Shown piece after piece: positions 1 through 6,379 of a stretch of DNA of 15,241 bases. Within the stretch, counting starts at the first letter, position 1, and each line of letters begins with the position of its first letter. This stretch comes from an uncultured Clostridium sp. GTDB taxonomy: Bacteria > Bacillota > Clostridia > UBA1212 > UBA1255. The notes below the pieces were generated by a model. That model worked only from the letters and a program-made list of their open reading frames with translations, was not told where the DNA came from and searched no databases. A program made the position numbers and the translations under genes. The stretch spans positions 1-15,241 of the forward strand of contig USLW01000017.1 of NCBI GenBank assembly GCA_900555605.1, read 5' to 3'.

Positions 1-507
1 AGCACCTTCGGTCACTGGGAGATGGACAGCGTCGAGAGCTGCCAAGGCGTCAGCAACACCTACATCGTGATGACCGAGCGCAAGACCCGCCGCGAGATCA
101 TCATCCCTTCGCCGGATAAGACGAGCGCCAGCGTCGTCGCTGCCCTCGACACCCTCGAGAAGAAAGTCGGCTCCAAAGTGTTCCCGCTGATCTTCCAGTC
201 GATCACCTGCGACAATGGCTGCGAGTTTGCCGACGCCGCCGGGATCGAGCGCAGCATCACCGGCCGAGGCCCTCGCACCGAGGTCTACTACTGCCACCCG
301 TACCGGCCGAGCGAGCGCGGATCCAATGAGAACCAGAACGGCCTCATACGTCGGCACCTGCCGAAGGGCACCGACCTGAGCACGATCTCCTACGAGGAGA
401 CCAAGCGGATCGAGGACTGGCTGAACAACTACCCCCGCAAAATGTTCGGCTATCTGTGCTCCGAGCAGCTTTTCCGGGAAGAAATCGCCCTCATTCTGGC
501 CTCCTGA
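1..507 (+). CDS. IS30-family transposase, 3' part (5' end outside window)
   Basis: The frame is open from base 1, so the first in-frame ATG at 22 is not the real start. This is the catalytic half of an IS30-type DDE transposase, which cuts and joins the ends of its own element. The first Asp lies in GHWEMDS (residue 9 of the visible part), the second in TCDNGCEF, and the catalytic Glu in the RGSNENQNGLIRR block followed by HLPKGTDLS, in the usual IS30 order and spacing. The N-terminal HTH region is off the left edge. The frame closes at TGA 505-507 with no visible damage, so the gene may be intact. The DNA is clearly more GC-rich than anything to its right and uses GC-ending codons, which suggests recent arrival from a high-GC donor. 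Family assignment is secure; activity is unknown. Confidence 0.9.
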   Translation, partial: STFGHWEMDSVESCQGVSNTYIVMTERKTRREIIIPSPDKTSASVVAALDTLEKKVGSKVFPLIFQSITCDNGCEFADAAGIERSITGRGPRTEVYYCHPYRPSERGSNENQNGLIRRHLPKGTDLSTISYEETKRIEDWLNNYPRKMFGYLCSEQLFREEIALILAS

Positions 508-545
508 AAATTATTTTTGCTTTTTTGTGCATTTACTCTTGACAA
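1..545 (+). mobile_element. Right-hand part of a GC-rich IS30-family element
   Basis: The transposase coding sequence is followed by an abrupt change to AT-rich DNA. At about 521-541 there is a T-rich stretch with GTGCATTTACTCTTGAC, which resembles IS30-type terminal repeats and is similar to the GTTGCATTTACTTTT motif near 1238. I take it as the approximate right end. The left end is outside the window, so the terminal repeats and target duplication cannot be confirmed and the boundary is uncertain by tens of bases. Confidence 0.45.
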
Positions 546-694
546 ATGGCAAGAAGTTTTAAACTTGTTATATGAAAAAGTAAAAGCAACATAAGAGTTG
601 TATTTACAAATACGCAACTGGTAAGTTAGAAGAACGTAAGGATTGGGATAGAAAGTTGCATGATGTATTTCTGAAAAAATTTTTAGAATATTGT

Positions 695-1015
695 TGTGTC
701 TGCCGGTGTCGTGAGGAGGTGTGATACAGCAATGCCAAGCCCAAAAGGGGGATGTGAGAGAAACCATGAGTTTATCAGGTGCATACTGCCTAAAGGCACC
801 TCCTTTAATAATCTAACGCAAGAAAAGGTGGATTTAATGATGAACCATATTAATTCATATGGAAGGGAAAAGTATAATTACAAGTCTCCTGCTACGTTGT
901 TTTATACACGCTATGGAGAGGAGAAAGCAAAAAAACTCGGGATTCTAATGATATCACCCCATGATATTTATCTGAATCCCGAGTTAAGCAAATAAAATCG
1001 GCACCGGCAGACACA
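695..1015. repeat. 17-bp inverted repeat bracketing the IS30 remnant
   Basis: The left arm is 695-711 (TGTGTCTGCCGGTGTCG). The right arm is 999-1015 (CGGCACCGGCAGACACA), its reverse complement with one mismatch. The arms enclose the transposase remnant almost exactly. They do not resemble the T-rich GTTGCATTT-type IS30 ends, so they may be ends of a different small element or a duplicated insertion footprint. No target duplication is obvious. Confidence 0.6.
696..995 (+). pseudogene. C-terminal remnant of a second IS30-family transposase
   Basis: Residues from about 729 onward (PSPKGGCERN, then FIRCILPKGTSFNNLT, a MMNHINSYGREK block and an LGILMISPHDIYLNPELSK tail) match the end of clostridial IS30 transposases, after the catalytic Glu motif. 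The DDE core upstream is missing and only about 90 codons remain, so this is a dead fragment. It is AT-rich and belongs to a different IS30 subgroup from the GC-rich transposase at the left edge, so it is not the displaced end of that element. A 17-bp inverted repeat begins at its apparent start and ends just after its stop codon. Confidence 0.8.
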
Positions 1016-1155
1016 AATCATGAAGCAAATAACAGGTTGCATTTTGAATCGGCAGAGAAACCAAGAAAGATTCGCAGCGCTATTCCGTTATGCCAGATCA
1101 TTTTATATCTGTTGCCTTTTTCATACATATTATACAATTATTTATAAAAACATAC

Positions 1156-1204
1156 AAGGCAATCCATAAAAATCCCTTATTTCGGGCTTTCTATGGATTG
1201 CCTT
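1156..1204. repeat. Perfect 13-bp inverted repeat (stem-loop)
   Basis: AAGGCAATCCATA at 1156-1168 is exactly reverse-complementary to 1192-1204. Inside, CCC 1174-1176 can pair with GGG 1184-1186, extending the hairpin. No clean T-tract follows on either strand, so it is not a typical terminator. An insertion-sequence or REP-like relic is as likely. Confidence 0.6.
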
Positions 1205-1216
1205 TACTTCTTCCGA

Positions 1217-1277
1217 GTTGCGTTTCACTTTTCTTTTGTTGCATTTACTTTTCCACTGTTGCATTTTCAATTTCAAA
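1217..1277 (+). repeat. Three tandem ~20-bp IS30-end-like units
   Basis: GTTGCGTTTCACTTTT (1217), GTTGCATTTACTTTTC (1238) and GTTGCATTTTCAATTTC (1258) follow one another at 21- and 20-bp intervals. Each resembles GTGCATTTACTCTTGAC at the end of the left IS30 element. They may be repeated transposase-binding units or stacked element ends. The similarity is clear but the function is inferred. Confidence 0.5.
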
Positions 1278-1473
1278 TAACCTTTGATGGAATTTGTGCT
1301 GAAACCTGGAGAATAATGAAAATTTGTTGACGCGCAGGCGGAGGCATTTGCCAATCTCCGATTTTTATGATAAATTTAAACATAAACTGTTGCATCCGCA
1401 ACAGCTCCGCGGCAGAATCGTGCCCTATGATTTTTCCGCAGGCAGAAGTTTATTGTAGGAGGGTATGAGTGAT

Positions 1474-2676
1474 ATGAACATTAAGGAATTAAAAAAAGAT
1501 TTTTACTGGATAGGAGCCCAGGATCCGGCGCTGCGGATTTTTGATATTATCATGCGGACCGAGTTCGGTACTACTTATAATTCTTATTTTTTGAAGGGAA
1601 CGGAAAAGACGGTGCTCTTTGAAACGGTAAAGGAGCCATTTTATGAGGACTATCTTGCAAAGCTTTCCGCCCTTGCGAATCCGGATAGGATCGACTATCT
1701 TGTGGTAAGCCATACGGAACCCGATCATGCCGGGAGTATTGCAAAGCTGCTGCAGCTCAATCCGGATATCATGATCGTCGCAACCACGTGTGCAGTGGGA
1801 TACCTGAAGCAAATTACGAACCGGCCCTTTAAAAGCATTGCGGTAAAGGATGGAGATACGCTTTCTATAGGAGGAAAGACGCTGCGCTTTTTATCCCTAC
1901 CAAATCTGCATTGGCCGGATACCATGTATACTTATATAGAAGAGGACCGCGTTCTGGTCACCTGCGATTCCTTCGGCGCACACTATTGCCATGACGGAGT
2001 CCTGCGCAGCACGGTTGCCCCGGAAGCGGAGCCTGACTACCTTCGCGCGGCAAAATACTATTTTGACAATATCATCGGTCCCTTTAAACGCCCGTTTATG
2101 ACAAATGCGCTGGCCCGGGTAAAAATGCTGGCCGTTGATATGATCTGCCCCGGCCACGGCCCGGTACTGGACAGCCGGATTGATCAGATTCTTGATTTGT
2201 ATGAAGCTTGGTGCGGTCCGGAGCAGACGGCACATAAGAAGACCGTTGTGATTCCGTATGTCAGTGCATATGGATACACACGGCAGCTGGCAGAGGCGAT
2301 TGGCAGAGGCGTAGCGGACAGCGGTGAAATTGATGTTCGCTTATATGATATGACAGAACATACGGCAGAGGAGGTACTGGCAGTATTACCCGGCGCAGAC
2401 GGGATCCTGCTGGGAACCCCTACAATCTTAGGAGATGCCCTGAAGCCCATCTATGATTTAACAGGGGCCATGGTGCCGGTGCTGTACCGGGGAAAGCCTG
2501 CTGCCGCCTTTGGCAGCTACGGCTGGAGCGGAGAAGGTGTGCCGCATATCATGGAGCGGCTCCGGCAGTTAAAATGCAAGGTACCGGAGGAGGGATTCCG
2601 CGTACGGTTTCGGCCCGCAGAGGAAGATCTGGCAGCGGCGTATCAGTACGGCCGGAATTTCGGCGCAGGGATATGA
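1474..2676 (+). CDS. Flavodiiron protein (A-type flavoprotein, O2/NO reductase)
   Basis: A cytoplasmic diiron-FMN enzyme that reduces oxygen to water and/or nitric oxide to nitrous oxide, with electrons usually delivered by rubredoxin; in anaerobes it protects against O2 or NO. Residues 1 to about 250 form a metallo-beta-lactamase-like domain with the diiron ligands H80-x-E82-x-D84-H85, H146, D165 and H228. Residues from about 255 to 400 form a flavodoxin domain with a phosphate-binding loop near VSAYGYTRQLA and the LGTPTILGD segment. I chose ATG 1474 because AGGAGG (1457-1462) then has usable spacing and the ligand numbering falls on that of classical family members; ATG 1465 is almost touching the Shine-Dalgarno. 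At 400 residues it is the usual A-type core, with no rubredoxin or flavin-reductase extension. It is transcribed alone, between IS debris and a terminator, with no functional link to the CRISPR genes visible. O2 versus NO preference cannot be read from sequence. Confidence 0.93.
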   Translation: MNIKELKKDFYWIGAQDPALRIFDIIMRTEFGTTYNSYFLKGTEKTVLFETVKEPFYEDYLAKLSALANPDRIDYLVVSHTEPDHAGSIAKLLQLNPDIMIVATTCAVGYLKQITNRPFKSIAVKDGDTLSIGGKTLRFLSLPNLHWPDTMYTYIEEDRVLVTCDSFGAHYCHDGVLRSTVAPEAEPDYLRAAKYYFDNIIGPFKRPFMTNALARVKMLAVDMICPGHGPVLDSRIDQILDLYEAWCGPEQTAHKKTVVIPYVSAYGYTRQLAEAIGRGVADSGEIDVRLYDMTEHTAEEVLAVLPGADGILLGTPTILGDALKPIYDLTGAMVPVLYRGKPAAAFGSYGWSGEGVPHIMERLRQLKCKVPEEGFRVRFRPAEEDLAAAYQYGRNFGAGI

Positions 2677-2711
2677 TAAATAGGTAGATTCTTCTGATAA
2701 AATAAAAAAAC

Positions 2712-2748
2712 GGCCTTCCTGTGCTGCTGCCGGGAGGGCCATTTTTTT
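2712..2748. terminator. Strong intrinsic terminator after the flavodiiron gene
   Basis: An 8-9 bp stem (GGCCTTCC at 2712-2719 with GGGAGGGCC at 2732-2740, including G-U pairs) is followed by seven T at 2742-2748. A run of A at 2704-2710 on the other side means it could also stop transcription on the minus strand. It separates the flavodiiron gene from the CRISPR locus. Confidence 0.88.
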
Positions 2749-2786
2749 ATTGGATTTTGATGAAACAGCGGCGTAAATAAAAAGGT

Positions 2787-2815
2787 TTGACATATTTTGT
2801 TAATTATGATAACAT
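2787..2815 (+). promoter_or_regulatory. cas3 promoter with overlapping dyad
   Basis: A perfect -35 TTGACA (2787-2792) lies 17 bp from TAACAT (2810-2815), 44 bp before the cas3 start. A dyad TGTTA-N7-TAACA (2798-2814) overlaps the -10, and a similar TGTTAT-N10-ATAACA lies in the cas5c leader (5586-5607), so both could bind a shared regulator. Inferred from consensus only. Confidence 0.65.
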
Positions 2816-2858
2816 TTATTCCATAATTGGATGGCATTAAATAATAACATCGGAAGAA

Positions 2859-5399
2859 ATGGAAAAATCTATGAAAGAATGGATTGCACGCTTTCGTGAA
2901 AAGGATTTAGAAAAACAAAGCGTTTCAGAACATATTCTAAGTGTTGCCGCTTTCTGCCGCTGCTGGGGAAAGCAGATTGGAATTGCACATTTGGCGGAAT
3001 TGGCAGGTCTTGTGCATGATATGGGAAAATATTCAGATGATTTTCAGAAGATGATATTGCAGGAATATGAATCCGCTCGCAGCGGGGCTGCCCCAAAGGA
3101 CAGGCGGCCCAAACAGAAGGTTGATCACGGGGTATACGGCGCCTTGTATATCCATCTGCATTTTCATACCCAGGGAGAACCCATCGTGTTGTATACGGCA
3201 GAGCTTCTATCCATGGCGGTTTGCTACCATCACGGCGGGCTGGAGGACTATATCAACCAGGAGGGAAAACAGCCGCTTATAGATCGTATGCTGCGGCACC
3301 GCAGGGATGAAGCGTATTGCCAGGCCAAAGAGCGCTATTTTTCAGAGATCTGCACGGAGGCGTATCTTCAGTCGCTGTTTGACGAGGCCTGCAAAGAGGT
3401 TGCGGCGTTTCTGGAAAAGCTGAATGAGGCTCCGGGTTATGCTGTGCCTCATAAATGCTTTGCGATGCATTTGCTTCTGAAGTATTTATACAGTGTTTTG
3501 ATTGACGCGGACCGATGTAATGCGGCGCAGTTTGAGGCTGGGACTTTGACGCAGCATCAGGAACCTGGACCGACACAGATCTCAGGACAGACGCCGGCGC
3601 AAAGGGAGGCGGCGCTTTCGTGCCCGCCTTGGGAGGTATGGCTTCAGCGGCTGGAGGAACGGCTGCAGATGTTTCAGAGTCAGAGGGCGGGAAGTCTGCT
3701 TGCGCAGCAGATCAGAGGGCTTCGGGCAGAGATTTCCGACCGTTGCCGGGAGTTTGCGGAGCAGGCAGAGGGAATTTACAAACTGTCCGTTCCCACAGGC
3801 AGCGGAAAAACCTTGGCGAGTCTCCGATTTGCGCTGCGCCATGCCGCATTGAAAAAGAAAAAACGGATCCTGTACGTGCTGCCGTTTCAAACCATCATTG
3901 AACAGAACGCAGAGGAGGTACGGAAGGTGCTGGACTGCGGAGAGGCGCTTTTGGAGCACCACGCCAATGTTCTGATGGACAAAGAACAAGAACAGGAAGG
4001 GGGATCCTCCTATTGGGAACGATACCGGATTTTAACGCAGCGCTGGGACGCGCCCATCATTTTCACCACCATGGTACAATTTCTAAACACCTTTTATGCC
4101 GCCGGGACGCAATCCATGCGGCGTCTGCACAACCTGTCGGATACGGTATTTGTTTTCGATGAGATTCAGGCTATTCCGCTGAAATGCATCGACCTGTTTA
4201 ACTGCGTCATCAATTTTTTGAGCAGAATCTGCGGCGGAACGGTGATTCTATGTACCGCAACACAGCCGGAGCTCAATCTGGCCCATGTGGCGCCGATTTT
4301 TGGTGCGCAAAGTGAAATGATTCCCGAGGTTTCCTGCTATTTTCAAAAATTTAAACGCGTTGGCGTCGTCGACCGCACAAAACCGAAACTCAGTATTCCG
4401 GAATTTTGCGATTTTACAGATGAAATCAGAGCACATCACACAAGTCTGCTGATTGTGATGAATACAAAGGCCTGTGCCAATGCGGTCTACAACGCCCTGC
4501 GCGAGCGCTGCCGGCTTGGAAAGGGCGAACCGGTGCATATTTACTATTTAAGTACGAACCTGTGTCCGCGCCACAGAATCAGGGTGCTGCATAAAATTAA
4601 AAAAAATTTAGCGGCAAAGCGCCCGCTGATCTGTATCAGCACGCAGCTCATCGAAGCAGGCGTGGACATCAGCTTTTCCTGTGTCATCCGCCAGCTGGCC
4701 GGCCTTCCCTCCATTGCTCAGGCGGCCGGCCGCAGCAACCGCAGCGGAGAAAATCCGGTTGAGAATGCTTTTGTATATATTGTGGATCTGGTCGAGGAGC
4801 GTTTGAATAATCTGCCGGAAATTGCGCGAGGAAGCGAAGCAACGATGACGCTGCTGGCACGGTTTCGGGAACACCCTGCACATTATGATTGTGATCTATT
4901 GTCTCCCGCCGCCATCAGAGAATATTATCAGATTTATTATGCCAAAACAGATTCGAAATATCGTATCCGCGGCTTGCAGGATATGTACGGACTGCTTTCT
5001 GACAACGGCACAGCGGTTGCAGCAAGAAACGGCAGGTTCGGAACTGGTTTTTCTCAGGAGGTTTCTCAGGAGGAGCGCAGCTTTTGCCGCCTGCTGCTGC
5101 CCTTTATGTGCCGAACCGCTGCGGAAAATTTTCATGTCATTGATGAAGATAACACGCCTGTTCTGGTTCCGTACGGCCGCGGGAAAAAAATCATTGCACA
5201 GTATATAGGCGCGGCAGCGCTGCAGGAGCGGCAGGCACTGCTCCGGGCAATGCAGCAGTATGTGGTCCAGATCAATTCCTCGGCCCTGAAGCGGTTAGAG
5301 ATTGAGACCCGGGACGGCGTGCATATTTTAAAGGAAGGATATTACCATCAGGTTTTGGGGGTGGTAACGGAAAAGTATCTGGATCCGGTCTTTGGTTAA
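2859..5399 (+). CDS. cas3: Cas3, HD nuclease-helicase of type I-C CRISPR
   Basis: Cas3 is recruited by Cascade after R-loop formation, then nicks and unwinds target DNA with 3' to 5' degradation. The N-terminal HD nuclease shows H25, H53-D54 (LVHDMGKYSDDF), K57 and a YHHGG metal-site segment. The SF2 helicase has Walker A VPTGSGKT (about 309-316), a DEIQ Walker B (about 434-437), motif III TATQ (about 466) and motif VI QAAGRSNRSG (about 620-629). Length (846 residues) is normal for I-C Cas3 and all key motifs are intact. ATG 2859 has a close GGAAGA; ATG 2871 is an alternative start. It has its own promoter and is separated from cas5c by a 224-bp gap holding a minus-strand small RNA gene, so cas3 and the remaining cas genes are probably separately controlled. 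Confidence 0.96.
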   Translation: MEKSMKEWIARFREKDLEKQSVSEHILSVAAFCRCWGKQIGIAHLAELAGLVHDMGKYSDDFQKMILQEYESARSGAAPKDRRPKQKVDHGVYGALYIHLHFHTQGEPIVLYTAELLSMAVCYHHGGLEDYINQEGKQPLIDRMLRHRRDEAYCQAKERYFSEICTEAYLQSLFDEACKEVAAFLEKLNEAPGYAVPHKCFAMHLLLKYLYSVLIDADRCNAAQFEAGTLTQHQEPGPTQISGQTPAQREAALSCPPWEVWLQRLEERLQMFQSQRAGSLLAQQIRGLRAEISDRCREFAEQAEGIYKLSVPTGSGKTLASLRFALRHAALKKKKRILYVLPFQTIIEQNAEEVRKVLDCGEALLEHHANVLMDKEQEQEGGSSYWERYRILTQRWDAPIIFTTMVQFLNTFYAAGTQSMRRLHNLSDTVFVFDEIQAIPLKCIDLFNCVINFLSRICGGTVILCTATQPELNLAHVAPIFGAQSEMIPEVSCYFQKFKRVGVVDRTKPKLSIPEFCDFTDEIRAHHTSLLIVMNTKACANAVYNALRERCRLGKGEPVHIYYLSTNLCPRHRIRVLHKIKKNLAAKRPLICISTQLIEAGVDISFSCVIRQLAGLPSIAQAAGRSNRSGENPVENAFVYIVDLVEERLNNLPEIARGSEATMTLLARFREHPAHYDCDLLSPAAIREYYQIYYAKTDSKYRIRGLQDMYGLLSDNGTAVAARNGRFGTGFSQEVSQEERSFCRLLLPFMCRTAAENFHVIDEDNTPVLVPYGRGKKIIAQYIGAAALQERQALLRAMQQYVVQINSSALKRLEIETRDGVHILKEGYYHQVLGVVTEKYLDPVFG

Positions 5400-5440
5400 A
5401 AAGGGGCAGGACCCTTCCTGCGGAGAGAAAGGGCCCTGCC
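5396..5440 (-). terminator. Intrinsic terminator of the minus-strand CRISPR-like small RNA
   Basis: Read on the minus strand, GGCAGGGCCCTT pairs with AAGGGTCCTGCC in a 12-bp stem with one G-U pair and a 12-nt loop, followed at once by CC and five T. On the plus strand the hairpin is not followed by a T-tract, so it is oriented to end minus-strand transcripts. It abuts and slightly overlaps the cas3 stop codon. Confidence 0.85.
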
Positions 5441-5487
5441 AAGCGTATAACTAAAAATAACAATTTCAATCCACACCTTTTGGCGAC
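5396..5487 (-). ncRNA. CRISPR-repeat-derived small RNA targeting the cas5c leader (CreR-like)
   Basis: Minus-strand gene of about 92 nt. It begins with a 25-nt shortened repeat (5463-5487): GTCGCC, an AAAA loop, then GGTGTGGATTGAAAT. CGCC can pair with GGTG around AAAA, so the stem needed for Cas5c processing may survive with four pairs instead of seven. GGTGTGGATTGAA is identical in the array repeat at 11449-11481, so the 5' handle is preserved. The guide TGTTATTTTTAGTTATA (5462-5446) equals the minus strand at 5607-5591 at 16 of 17 positions, and that site is preceded by TTC (5610-5608), the known type I-C PAM. The mismatch is at guide position 12, one of the every-sixth bases flipped out in type I effectors. 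Pairing stops after position 17, as in CreR/CreA guides, which bind without triggering cleavage. Inferred role: Cascade-dependent autorepression of the cas5c operon. Alternative: a plain antisense RNA, since it is also complementary to the cas5c mRNA leader. Confidence 0.75.
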
Positions 5488-5493
5488 ATATAA

Positions 5494-5502
5494 ATTATAC
5501 CA
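5494..5502 (-). promoter_or_regulatory. Extended -10 promoter of the CRISPR-like small RNA
   Basis: On the minus strand TGGTATAAT is a perfect extended -10 element. The expected start, about 7 nt downstream, falls on the G at 5487, which is the first base of the shortened repeat. No good -35 is present, but extended -10 promoters can work without one. It is divergent from the cas5c promoter at 5546-5574. Confidence 0.7.
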
Positions 5503-5545
5503 TAAATTTTTGAGAAAAAATTGAAAAATTTGTATAGACAGAAGA

Positions 5546-5574
5546 TTGACAGACTAATCCTATTTTGCTATATT
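5546..5574 (+). promoter_or_regulatory. Promoter of the cas5c-cas2 operon
   Basis: TTGACA (5546-5551), 17 bp, TATATT (5569-5574): close to consensus. The predicted start near 5581 leaves a 40-nt leader with AAAGGAG (5609-5615) before ATG 5624. The 17-bp match to the small RNA guide (5591-5607) lies between the start site and this ribosome binding site, and the TTC PAM overlaps its upstream edge, so effector binding there would block transcription. Confidence 0.8.
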
Positions 5575-5623
5575 ATGTTTGTGCGTGTTATATAAATAAA
5601 AATAACAGAAAGGAGTATGACTG

Positions 5624-6379
5624 ATGGTGGAGATGAAAACAGTATTCAAAAATCAGATCTGTTTCCGGGCAACCGGCAGGTATGCCCTTTTCACAGATCC
5701 CGTCAGCCGGGTCGGCGGCGAAAAAAGCACGCTGCCGATCCCGACCTATCAGGCCCTGAAGGGCTTGACGGAATCCTGCTATTGGAAACCCAGTATTATC
5801 TGGTATATTGATCAGGTGCGCATAATGAAGCCTATCCGGACGGAGTCAAAAGGTGTCCGGCCGCTGCGTTACGACAGTCCGGCGAATGACTTGGCATTTT
5901 ATTGCTATCTTGCGGACGTGGAATACGTGGTAAAAGCACATTTTGAATTTAACCGGAACCGACCGGAGCTGCAGAACGACTGGAATGAGAACAAACATTA
6001 TTTTATTGCAAAACGCTGCATTGAAAAGGGCGGCAGGAGAGATCCGTTCCTGGGGACGCGGGAATGCCAGGCATATATCGAGCCGGCAGCGTTTACAGAA
6101 GGGACAGGCTATTATGACCGCATGGGGACGATTGAATTCGGGTTTCAATACCATTCCATGTGCTATCCGGATGAGAATGGCAGGGGACAGCTGACGGCAA
6201 AATTTTGGTATCCGAAAATGGAAAACGGCGTGGTCACCTTTTTACGGCCTGAGGAATGCCCAAAGGAGCGGTATCTCTACCGTATGCAGCAAAAAGGTTT
6301 CCAAAAGGGCGTGAATTTTTCCGGAACAGAGGAACCGGAGCTGCTTTCCGGATATGAGATCGGCGGTGCGGTGCAATGA
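5624..6379 (+). CDS. cas5c: Cas5c (Cas5d), pre-crRNA endoribonuclease and 5'-handle-binding subunit
   Basis: In type I-C, Cas5c replaces Cas6: it cuts pre-crRNA at the base of the repeat hairpin and stays bound to the 5' handle. The family catalytic triad (Tyr, Lys, His) appears as Y42 in the PIPTYQALKG segment and K124-H125 in NENKHYF. The N-terminal RAMP fold start (FRATGRYALFTDPVSRVGGEK) and the GTRECQAYIEP segment are typical. Length 251 is somewhat longer than the usual 220-240. ATG 5624 has GGAG at 5612-5615, 8 nt away. It is the first gene of the operon; its TGA overlaps the next ATG (ATGA). The gene appears intact, so crRNA processing should be possible. Confidence 0.95.
   Translation: MVEMKTVFKNQICFRATGRYALFTDPVSRVGGEKSTLPIPTYQALKGLTESCYWKPSIIWYIDQVRIMKPIRTESKGVRPLRYDSPANDLAFYCYLADVEYVVKAHFEFNRNRPELQNDWNENKHYFIAKRCIEKGGRRDPFLGTRECQAYIEPAAFTEGTGYYDRMGTIEFGFQYHSMCYPDENGRGQLTAKFWYPKMENGVVTFLRPEECPKERYLYRMQQKGFQKGVNFSGTEEPELLSGYEIGGAVQ

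Larger units (their letters stand above)
996..1473. other. 478-bp gene-free region with IS-end-like repeats and hairpins
   Basis: I see no credible gene here. The region holds a GTTGCATTTT motif at about 1036, a perfect 13-bp inverted repeat at 1156-1204, three spaced GTTGC(A/G)TTT units at 1217-1274, a small hairpin followed by T-rich DNA at 1339-1366 (CGGAG/CTCCG) and a 7-bp hairpin at 1387-1404 (CTGTTGC/GCAACAG) within the likely leader of the flavodiiron gene. It reads as successive IS30 ends plus the leader of the next gene. I could not place a convincing promoter for that gene. Confidence 0.5.

Noticed and set aside
1090..1287. 65-residue hydrophobic open frame on the plus strand
   Set aside because: It runs through the 13-bp inverted repeat and the tandem IS-end-like units, has no ribosome binding site, and its hydrophobicity follows from T-rich DNA.
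1339..1366. Intrinsic terminator at the CGGAG/CTCCG hairpin
   Set aside because: The stem is only five pairs with a broken inner part and the T run is interrupted, so it is too weak to call.
2798..2815. A second small RNA guide target in the cas3 promoter (ATAACA, complement TGTTAT)
   Set aside because: Only the first six guide positions match, and the three bases next to it are AAA rather than the TTC PAM. The cas5c leader is the only good target in the window.
5463..5487. Reading the cas5c-side repeat as the end of a second ordinary CRISPR array
   Set aside because: There is only one shortened copy, no second repeat within spacer distance on either side, and it has its own promoter and terminator.
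5617..5811. 64-residue frame starting at ATG 5617 beside the cas5c start
   Set aside because: It lies one base after GGAGT, too close for initiation, and is a shadow of cas5c, whose family residues are clear in the other frame.
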